From: Dehalococcoidales bacterium
Lineage (GTDB): Bacteria; Chloroflexota; Dehalococcoidia; Dehalococcoidales; Fen-1064
Assembly: GCA_016929875.1 (NCBI GenBank)
Contig: JAFGHZ010000076.1
Span: 1-6,100, forward strand
Length of the DNA: 6,100 nucleotides
Direction: 5' to 3'
Below, piece by piece: positions 1 through 4,372 of this stretch (its first letter is position 1; every line of letters begins with the position of its first letter). The notes below the pieces were generated by a model. The model made no database searches and was not told the origin of the DNA. It saw only the letters and a program-made list of their open reading frames with translations. A program made the translations under genes and the position numbers.

Positions 1-213
1 ACTGGCAGCCTCGGGATGAGGATGCACAAAATGTAGATTGCCGAATCCCGGACCCAGTCCCTGTTGTGGACCATCTCCGCCGCCGACAAGGAAAATACGC
101 TGTGTCTTGGCATCTTTTTCAGTTTGATAGAACTTTGCTCTTAATTCTTTGGCTTTTGCCCAGAATTCAAGAGGCCGTGTCTCCCATCTTCTCTCAGGTT
201 TTTGTAGTAACAT
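1..213 (-). CDS. bzdO: BzdO-like benzoyl-CoA reductase subunit, 5' part only
   Basis: This is the N-terminal 71 codons of a minus-strand gene that leaves the window at base 1 with the frame open. The ATG at 213-211 follows a strong AGGAGGTT ribosome site (217-224). Visible features are the segment RPLEFWAKAKELRAKFY (residues 13-29) and a Gly-rich stretch, LVGGGDGPQQGLGPGFG (42-58). From memory, both resemble the start of BzdO-type proteins of the 2-hydroxyacyl-CoA dehydratase D / BcrB family, which begin with a similar W-x-x-AK-x-LR-x-x-(F/Y)Y segment. In that family the protein pairs with BzdN and helps hold the iron-sulfur cluster and bind benzoyl-CoA. It lies 34 bp after the BzdN-like gene on the same strand, so it is very likely cotranscribed. 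No cluster cysteine falls in the visible part. The operon context supports the call more than this fragment does. A 2-hydroxyacyl-CoA dehydratase subunit is the alternative. Confidence 0.62.
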   Translation of the reverse strand, partial: MLLQKPERRWETRPLEFWAKAKELRAKFYQTEKDAKTQRIFLVGGGDGPQQGLGPGFGNLHFVHPHPEAAS

Positions 214-247
214 TTGAACCTCCTATTTATCTCCAGTCAGGGTTAAT

Positions 248-1372
248 TTACACGGTTACCATTACGGGCTTCTTTATTGAACCGATAAATGCTTCAATTC
301 GATTAATGTACTCTGCCTCATGAATAGTGCCGTCATATTCGATTTCATGGATTGGTATCAGCCTCTGCTTGAAATTCTTCTCCACCGCAGGACGGTCCTG
401 CTGGTGGGGGAAGCAGAACCTTTCAATAGCGTACACAACACCCTGGACATTGTAGTCGATAGCAAGCGCGACGATTTCATTGACCCTTCGTCGATAAGAC
501 TCATCCTTAACCGGGTGCCTGGGTTTATCAAGATACCTGAACGTCAGGGCGAGTAAGCGGTCCTGCTGAGGGATAACGGGATTCCAGAAATAATTACTGC
601 CGTTGCAGACTCTGTCAATGACTATGTTTGCACCGGTCGACTCGATCAGACTGACCAGATTGACACCGCTGATTTCGCTCCCCAGAAGCATAAGCCTCGG
701 ACCGCCATACTGTTCCTTGCGGTTCTTCAGCTTGTCTATGGCATCTTTAAGCAGTTTGTTGTGTTCTTCTTTATCCATAATCTGGCTGGAAAGGACCATT
801 GCCAGTGCTTCCGTGCCTGAAACCGGCGGATTGTCGAGCCGCCTCAACTCATATACCTCCCTCATCAGGATGCGGTTCGTGTTATACACATCGATTGCGT
901 GATCAAGCGCTTCTTCGGTAATCGGTTTTCCCGTCCAGTCCTCGATATATCTCTTGAATGCTTTCAGTTCCGCGTACATAAGGTCCTTGGCACTGGGTTC
1001 ATCACACTGGGACGGCATGGCGATATAGTGCTTGAACGGTACCGGCAGCAGGTCCCACCAGTTGGCGACGGCGCCGCGTATCGGCATGCAGCTTTCCACG
1101 TGAACGATCCCGTCCAGGTAGTCGTAGCTGCCATTTAAACCCTGGGCTAACACACCCAGCGAATACGGGCAAAAAGCGTTATACAGGTAACGCTGGCTGA
1201 TTCCTTCAATATCCGGCTTACTGAAAATACTGACCGGAAGGATTCCTGCGGCATAAGCAATCTCCTCGGGAAAATAGTGTGAAAAATATCCTATCACCTT
1301 GCCTTCGGTTTCTTTTTTCCATTCCCTGGCAAATTTATGAGGATCTTCCAGCAGTTTTTGAAATCTGTCCAT
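248..1372 (-). CDS. bzdN: BzdN/BcrC-like benzoyl-CoA reductase subunit (2-hydroxyacyl-CoA dehydratase family)
   Basis: A 374-residue cytoplasmic protein, close to the roughly 380 residues usual for BcrC/BzdN. The N-terminal block GYFSHYFPEEIAYAAGILP (residues 28-46) matches the GYF-x-x-Y-x-PEE-x-x-YAAGILP signature of this family. Cysteines that could hold an iron-sulfur cluster are C68 (AFCPY), C95 (ESCMP) and C320 (RFCFP); C123 and C256 are also present. The family carries a cluster on three Cys per subunit, so C68, C95 and C320 are the likely ligands by position (inference). In the class I enzyme, this subunit and BzdO form the ring-reducing module, taking electrons from the ATP-driven activator to give a cyclic dienoyl-CoA. 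The ATG at 1372 has an AAGGAG site (1383-1388), 10 bp upstream. It starts 26 bp after the activator gene and is followed 34 bp later by the BzdO-like gene. A dehydratase for 2-hydroxyacyl-CoA is the main alternative, but the activator's N-terminus and the neighbours favour the bzd reading. Confidence 0.75.
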   Translation of the reverse strand: MDRFQKLLEDPHKFAREWKKETEGKVIGYFSHYFPEEIAYAAGILPVSIFSKPDIEGISQRYLYNAFCPYSLGVLAQGLNGSYDYLDGIVHVESCMPIRGAVANWWDLLPVPFKHYIAMPSQCDEPSAKDLMYAELKAFKRYIEDWTGKPITEEALDHAIDVYNTNRILMREVYELRRLDNPPVSGTEALAMVLSSQIMDKEEHNKLLKDAIDKLKNRKEQYGGPRLMLLGSEISGVNLVSLIESTGANIVIDRVCNGSNYFWNPVIPQQDRLLALTFRYLDKPRHPVKDESYRRRVNEIVALAIDYNVQGVVYAIERFCFPHQQDRPAVEKNFKQRLIPIHEIEYDGTIHEAEYINRIEAFIGSIKKPVMVTV

Positions 1373-1398
1373 ATTTTATATTCTCCTTCGTTTTCCTC

Positions 1399-2286
1399 TT
1401 AACTCGCACCGCTACCCGCCATTTCGGCGGCGAACACAGCGGCACCGACGGCTCCGGCTATTTGAGGATCGCCTTTCTCGGTTATCAGAGCTTTTATCCC
1501 CAGTTCTCTCTCTATCCTGGTGACTATTCCGGTATTCTTCGCCACACCGCCGGTTATCGCCAGGTCCTGGGCTACGTTGCCATCGCCGGACTGGTTCGCC
1601 AGGCGCTGGAGTTGAATGTAGTCTTTCCAGGCTATACTGAAGCAATACGAAGCCAGGACTTTATTTTGCGAAGCTCTCCGCATCATCTGGGCAGCCATGC
1701 TGTTCGCGTAGGTGATGCATGTGCTGCTTACAGGTTCAGGTTCATCATCAACTTCCAGTGACAGTCTTCCTATATCTTCTATCGGGATTGCCATTACATC
1801 TGCAAAAATCTCGATACCACGTCCGATCCCGCCGGAGCACTTGTCGTTCATGAGAAATGCGGCAACATTGCCGTACCGGTCTACCATTATTGCTTTTGTT
1901 CCCTGTGCTCCCATATCAAGGACAGTTCTCACAGAAGAGCCATACATGTGAAAGGCGCCGCGTGCATGACAGGCTGTATCCGTTGCCGTCCTGTCAGCAA
2001 AGGATACATTCGCTCTGCCATATCCGGTACTTACTGTTTTCTGAATTGCGTTCATATCAATACCGGCTGCCGCCAGGGCTTTATCCATCACTCTCTGCCC
2101 GTTTACCCTGCTGTCTGCAGCATTGTAGAGAATACTGTAAGCAGCCAGTTTACCATCGGCTAATATCGCAGCTTTGGAGCTTATCGCCCCGATATCTATT
2201 CCTGCGGTGATGACGGATGCACTTTTACAATCAAAGCCGGTTGCTGCGCCGTCTACTTCCGGCCATTTCCAATATTCAGATTTCAT
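1399..2286 (-). CDS. bzdQ: BzdQ-like ATPase/activator subunit (BadF/BadG/BcrA/BcrD family)
   Basis: A 295-residue ASKHA-fold ATPase that, in this family, couples ATP hydrolysis to electron transfer into the reductase module. In order: an N-terminal extension with WKWPE (residues 6-10), as I recall for BzdQ; phosphate-1 motif GIDIGAISSKAA (29-40); phosphate-2 region LDMGAQGTKAI (123-133); cluster cysteines C150 (NDKCSGGIGR) and C190 (SSTCITYAN); adenosine motif ITGGVAKNTG (244-253). A dimer of activators usually holds one 4Fe-4S cluster with two Cys from each subunit, which C150 and C190 fit. Oddity: the usual phosphate-2 sequence is D-x-GGQD-x-K, while here it is GAQGTK, with Gly (GGA) where the acidic residue is expected. 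The ATG at 2286-2284 has GGAGG 11 bp upstream, with an ATG-TAA pair lying between. It is the first gene of the visible operon, 26 bp before bzdN. BcrA/BcrD or a dehydratase activator are alternatives for the exact subtype. Confidence 0.72.
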   Translation of the reverse strand: MKSEYWKWPEVDGAATGFDCKSASVITAGIDIGAISSKAAILADGKLAAYSILYNAADSRVNGQRVMDKALAAAGIDMNAIQKTVSTGYGRANVSFADRTATDTACHARGAFHMYGSSVRTVLDMGAQGTKAIMVDRYGNVAAFLMNDKCSGGIGRGIEIFADVMAIPIEDIGRLSLEVDDEPEPVSSTCITYANSMAAQMMRRASQNKVLASYCFSIAWKDYIQLQRLANQSGDGNVAQDLAITGGVAKNTGIVTRIERELGIKALITEKGDPQIAGAVGAAVFAAEMAGSGAS

Positions 2287-2294
2287 TCTTACAT
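2287..2294 (-). promoter_or_regulatory. ATG-TAA start-stop pair ahead of bzdQ
   Basis: Between the GGAGG ribosome site (2298-2302) and the bzdQ ATG, the minus strand carries ATG directly followed by TAA (2294-2289). The ATG lies only 3 bp from the ribosome site, while the real start lies 11 bp away. An initiating ribosome could therefore load on the decoy. Such minimal ORFs can lower translation of the gene behind them, but here the function is only inferred. Confidence 0.25.
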
Positions 2295-2470
2295 TTTCCT
2301 CCAGTCTTTCGACAGATAGTATTGTGAGACTTTTTAGATATTTTTATGACTCGTTAATCCTCCTTTCCAGAGATTGAACCTGGTTATTGTTGTAGCTGTT
2401 TTTAATTTTCGACCTTTTACTGCTGCATCCTTTCGCAGTATATGCACCTTCCTGAAATACCTTTTTACCC

Positions 2471-2514
2471 AAAACAAAAACCGGAATTGAACGTTCCTGT
2501 CCAATCCCGGTTTT
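2471..2514 (-). terminator. Intrinsic terminator upstream of bzdQ, leftward
   Basis: A 13-bp stem is formed by 2477-2489 (AAAACCGGAATTG on plus) and 2502-2514 (CAATCCCGGTTTT), with a single A-C mismatch and a 12-base loop. Read leftwards, the stem runs into TTTTTGTTTT (2480-2471), a typical U tract. Read rightwards only four T follow, so the leftward direction is favoured. It sits about 190 bp before the bzdQ start with no clear gene upstream on the same strand, so it would end a small RNA or act as an attenuator in the bzd leader. Confidence 0.72.
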
Positions 2515-2650
2515 GACTTAAGCGGAAATCTGACGGGCTATATCGCAGACCTGCCTCATATATCCGCAAGCATACATCTTGCAGGGCAATAAACCACCAA
2601 TCTGGATGAACCGGCATATATTTCATCGTAACTTACGCCAAAGCAATGAG

Positions 2651-2693
2651 TCGGACAATTGACAAAGGACGCCGTCCTTTTTATATTGTCCGA
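2651..2693. repeat. 43-bp nested palindrome
   Basis: A perfect 9-bp outer stem (TCGGACAAT / ATTGTCCGA) encloses a perfect 7-bp inner stem (AAAGGAC / GTCCTTT) with a GCC loop. Four unpaired bases lie on each side between the stems. No U tract follows on either strand, so it is not a simple terminator. It could be a structured RNA element of the leftward leader, a protein-binding site, or a copy of a small dispersed palindromic repeat. It occurs once in this window. Confidence 0.6.
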
Positions 2694-2696
2694 TCA

Positions 2697-2720
2697 AAAA
2701 TGCCGTTGCATTTTCTTTTT
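2697..2720. terminator. Weak AT-rich hairpin with T tract
   Basis: A 7-bp stem AAAATGC / GCATTTT (2697-2703 and 2708-2714) with a CGTT loop is followed on the plus strand by CTTTTT. Only two G-C pairs support it, and no plus-strand gene ends here, so its role as a terminator is doubtful. On the minus strand it would be the first hairpin of the leader RNA. Confidence 0.3.
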
Positions 2721-2746
2721 GATATCAGGATTAATCATCAGGCTAA

Positions 2747-2775
2747 ATGTTAACAAAAGCCATTACTCATGTCAA
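2747..2775 (-). promoter_or_regulatory. Sigma70-type promoter, leftward toward bzdQ
   Basis: On the minus strand a perfect TTGACA (2775-2770) is separated by 17 bp from TAACAT (2752-2747, four of six consensus bases). The predicted start lies near 2740. I saw no comparable promoter between the terminator at 2471 and bzdQ, so this is the best candidate for transcription of both the leader and the operon. Confidence 0.55.
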
Positions 2776-2823
2776 TTCGGTTTCAACCGCTATTCATATA
2801 AAAATTGTTGACTTTCAGGTTCG

Positions 2824-2857
2824 ATTGGTATCGGGTCACGTTTGATGTGAAACCAAT
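2824..2857. promoter_or_regulatory. Inverted repeat overlapping the -35 box, candidate operator
   Basis: ATTGGT (2824-2829) and ACCAAT (2852-2857) form an outer inverted repeat, with TCAC (2836-2839) and GTGA (2847-2850) as an inner pair. The segment covers the -35 box of the rightward promoter at 2842-2870 and lies about 50 bp behind the leftward -35. A dimeric regulator bound here could affect one or both directions. No specific regulator family can be named. Confidence 0.35.
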
Positions 2858-2870
2858 AATACCGTATTAT
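2842..2870 (+). promoter_or_regulatory. Sigma70-type promoter for the MoaD-like gene
   Basis: TTGATG (2842-2847) and TATTAT (2865-2870) are 17 bp apart, matching four and five of six consensus bases. The predicted start near 2877 leaves a leader of roughly 25 nt before the gene. Confidence 0.5.
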
Positions 2871-2899
2871 ATACGTGAAATTATCGGGAATATGGAGGA

Positions 2900-3169
2900 A
2901 TGGTGAAGATACGTCTCAAGACAGGTTTTGAAAAAGGTGAAATTGAAGTTGAAACCCGGAGTATGATACTGAAGGATCTCTTATTTGAGCTTTCAAAGAA
3001 ATATCCTGCTGAAAAATTTTACAACAAAGACTGGGAAGATGTGACAATTAACTATCATGTTGAACTTAATGGGAAAATGTATGATTCCCTTCCCGCGGAA
3101 CTGAATACGAAATTGAAAGACGGAGACATCGTCGAAATCTACCAGTCCGCTGAATTTGAAGAAGACTAG
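2900..3169 (+). CDS. Small MoaD/ThiS-like beta-grasp protein without C-terminal Gly-Gly
   Basis: An 89-residue (ATG at 2900) or 88-residue (GTG at 2903) soluble protein. GGAGG at 2894-2898 lies just 1 bp before the ATG but 4 bp before the GTG, so GTG is the more natural start and gives a V/MKIRLKTGF N-terminus, as in MoaD-like proteins. The KIRLKTGF opening, the middle LKDLLFELSKKYP (residues 24-36) and the late LKDGDIVEIY (72-81) fit the ubiquitin-like fold of MoaD/ThiS, where L-x-DGD-x-V precedes the last strand. True sulfur carriers end in Gly-Gly, which is adenylated and thiocarboxylated; this one ends in EFEED. Sulfur transfer by the usual chemistry is therefore unlikely unless the tail is processed, and processing could not create a GG that is absent. 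It has its own promoter and is divergent from the bzd operon; a role with that operon is not shown. Fold assignment is moderate and function unknown. Confidence 0.7.
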   Translation: MVKIRLKTGFEKGEIEVETRSMILKDLLFELSKKYPAEKFYNKDWEDVTINYHVELNGKMYDSLPAELNTKLKDGDIVEIYQSAEFEED

Positions 3170-3420
3170 TTATCTCCCGTTTCGGTCGTTTTCCGGGTAA
3201 CCTTACTGAAGACACATCGAACTGGTTCAGTAGTCGGTCCGCCGCACACACCATTTCATAAGTTCGCTCCTTTTATCCGAATCTATGCCGGAGAGCATGA
3301 AATGAAGACACGATTTTTACCGGCAGACCGGTGAGTGTTCTCTCAACTTCCCGTGAGATATAATTTTGAATGTAACCTTACCCCGTTCGAAAATTTTTAA
3401 TTATGATACAACGGTTATAT
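3170..3420. other. Gene-free stretch with inverted repeats
   Basis: No convincing ORF with a ribosome site is seen. Two inverted repeats stand out. TACTGAA / TTCAGTA (3204-3210 and 3226-3232) encloses 15 bases. CATTTCAT / ATGAAATG (3252-3259 and 3297-3304) is extended inward by GCTC / GAGC (3266-3269 and 3293-3296), with six unpaired bases on one side. Neither is followed by a T tract, so I see no intrinsic terminator for the MoaD-like gene. A smaller ACCGG-CAGA-CCGGT hairpin lies near 3329. Confidence 0.4.
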
Positions 3421-3449
3421 TTGACAACAACCAATATAAATCTTAAACT
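3421..3449 (+). promoter_or_regulatory. Sigma70-type promoter for the 78-residue protein
   Basis: A perfect TTGACA (3421-3426) and TAAACT (3444-3449, four of six) are separated by 17 bp. The predicted start near 3456 leaves about 30 nt before the gene's ATG, which is preceded by a strong GGGAGGTG ribosome site (3473-3480). Confidence 0.55.
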
Positions 3450-3486
3450 CAAATCCCGATAATCTTCTTATAGGGAGGTGGGAAAT

Positions 3487-3723
3487 ATGCTCAGCAAACC
3501 GATTAAAGCAACCAGCACCGAGATAGTTGTCTTTACCAGTTCCGAATACAGGAATGATGTCCAGGATTTCCAGGAAGGAGTAAATTCGTGGCTGCATACC
3601 CAGCCGGACAATATCGTCATCGAGGATATTGTCTACCAGCATTGCGGCACCAGTTCCCGGGGCAAAGACGTATTTTCTATCGCCATTGTTTCACGTGCTG
3701 CAACGAAAGACGAACTGAAATAA
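3487..3723 (+). CDS. Small conserved-looking protein of unknown function (78 aa)
   Basis: The ATG at 3487 is chosen because GGGAGGTG (3473-3480) lies 6 bp upstream. The in-frame GTG at 3478 sits inside that ribosome site and is not a likely start. The protein is soluble with no signal peptide or membrane segment. It shows strand-like EIVVFTSSEY (residues 12-21), a helix-like DVQDFQEGVNSWLHT, then IVIEDIVYQHCG and VFSIAIVSRA, an alternating beta-alpha-beta-beta layout. A short strand, a long helix and paired strands ending in a hydrophobic A-I-V segment loosely recall small Cse60-like proteins, but this is a faint resemblance and not an assignment. There is a single Cys (in QHCGT). It has its own promoter and a T-rich region after it (8 T at 3777-3784), and stands between the MoaD-like and zinc-ribbon genes. 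Its function is unknown. Confidence 0.75.
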   Translation: MLSKPIKATSTEIVVFTSSEYRNDVQDFQEGVNSWLHTQPDNIVIEDIVYQHCGTSSRGKDVFSIAIVSRAATKDELK

Positions 3724-3763
3724 TACCCTGCTGCCGTCTGGATTTCGTTAAAATACGGGGCGT

Positions 3764-3784
3764 TAATCCATCGCACTTTTTTTT
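3764..3784 (+). terminator. Possible weak terminator after the 78-residue protein
   Basis: A run of eight T (3777-3784) follows a short GCG / CGC pairing about 40 bp after the stop codon. The stem is only about 3 bp, so efficiency is doubtful. Confidence 0.2.
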
Positions 3785-3858
3785 GTTAAAAGAAGAACAC
3801 ACTTGCTAACAATACGAAATTCGAGTGTTGTCAGGCGTAAAAATTGTGTTTCTGAATA

Positions 3859-3887
3859 TTGCAAAATGGAAATGTTATGCGTATAAT
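3859..3887 (+). promoter_or_regulatory. Sigma70-type promoter for the zinc-ribbon gene
   Basis: TTGCAA (3859-3864) and a perfect TATAAT (3882-3887) are spaced by 17 bp. The predicted start near 3894 would give a leader of about 100 nt to the favoured GTG start at 3998, with the short ATG-initiated extension lying inside it. Confidence 0.6.
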
Positions 3888-3997
3888 TAGTGCAAGGTTT
3901 AGTATCAGGTTATCAAATACGCAGTATCAGCTTCTAAAACACCAGGTATTGGATGGCCAAGACTCTAACCAAATATCTGAAGAGAGGAGGTCATCCA

Positions 3998-4309
3998 GTG
4001 AGCTTCGAGGATAAAGTGCTCCAATGCTCAGACTGCGGTCAGGATTTTACCTTTACCGCCGGAGAGCAGGAGTTCTACGCCTCCCGTGGCTTCCAGAACG
4101 AGCCTAAACGTTGCCCCGAATGCCGAAGGTCAAGGAAAGCACAACGTTACGGCGATGGTGGATACGACGGCGGCTACCGAGCACCGAGAAAAATGTACCC
4201 CGTTATTTGCGCTCAGTGCGGAGCAGAAACCGAAGTACCTTTCGAGCCGCGTGAGGATAGACCTGTCTATTGCAGCGATTGCTACAATAAAATTAAAGCC
4301 AATTCATAG
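3998..4309 (+). CDS. Double CxxC zinc-ribbon protein (zf-trcl-like), 103 aa
   Basis: A small protein with two four-Cys zinc sites. The first uses C10-x-x-C13 and C39-x-x-C42 around DFTFTAGEQEFYASRGF, the core of the 'probable zinc-ribbon' family, which typically reads FTFTAGEQEFYA-x-(K/R)GF. The second uses C71-x-x-C74 and C92-x-x-C95 near the C-terminus. Between them is a basic, Gly/Tyr-rich linker (RRSRKAQRYGDGGYDGGYRAP) that looks flexible and could touch nucleic acid (inference). The start is GTG at 3998: AGAGGAGGT (3983-3991) lies 6 bp upstream, and the resulting MSFEDKVLQC opening is typical for the family. The in-frame ATG at 3953 has only a weak site and would add 15 atypical residues that contain the ribosome site itself. 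The gene has its own promoter and is closed by the strong terminator at 4326-4364. The biological role of the family is not established; nucleic-acid binding is a guess. Confidence 0.85.
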   Translation: MSFEDKVLQCSDCGQDFTFTAGEQEFYASRGFQNEPKRCPECRRSRKAQRYGDGGYDGGYRAPRKMYPVICAQCGAETEVPFEPREDRPVYCSDCYNKIKANS

Positions 4310-4325
4310 GTCATTCAGAAAAAAG

Positions 4326-4364
4326 AAAAACATACATAGGCTCACGCCTATGTATGTTTTTTTT
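4326..4364. terminator. Strong bidirectional intrinsic terminator
   Basis: A perfect 16-bp stem (4326-4341 with 4346-4361) and a TCAC loop are flanked by an A tract on the left and eight T (4357-4364) on the right. It can therefore stop transcription both ways. It lies 17 bp after the zinc-ribbon stop and 9 bp after the end of the leftward MFS gene, a convergent pair. Confidence 0.92.
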
Positions 4365-4372
4365 ACGACCTT

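Larger units (their letters stand above)
2471..2740 (-). ncRNA. Candidate attenuator leader or small RNA in front of the bzd operon
   Basis: A leftward promoter at 2747-2775 would start a transcript near 2740, and an intrinsic terminator closes it at 2471-2514, giving an RNA of about 270 nt. Within it are a hairpin at 2697-2714, a large two-part hairpin at 2651-2693 and a short 5-bp stem (GCAAG / CTTGC). The minus-strand CCGGTT at 2614-2609 is complementary to AACCGG at 2512-2507 in the terminator's first arm, so an alternative fold could open the terminator. I recognise no known riboswitch or T-box consensus in it. The RNA could be an attenuated leader of bzdQNO or an independent small RNA. 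Transcription itself is inferred. Confidence 0.4.

Noticed and set aside
603..902. Plus-strand open frames opposite the bzdN-like gene (also 320-556, 899-1138, 1279-1761)
   Set aside because: They are antisense shadows of recognised minus-strand genes, without ribosome sites or recognisable protein features.
1412..1645. Minus-strand overlapping frame inside bzdQ
   Set aside because: The Arg-rich, low-complexity translation is typical of an out-of-frame reading of a GC-rich gene; bzdQ has clear family motifs in the other frame.
2465..2626. Minus-strand ORF of 53 codons (begins MKYMPVHPDWWFIALQ) within the bzd leader
   Set aside because: It has no ribosome site, and its last third lies inside the intrinsic terminator, so a terminated transcript would lack the stop codon. 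It could only be a leader peptide; nothing else supports translation.
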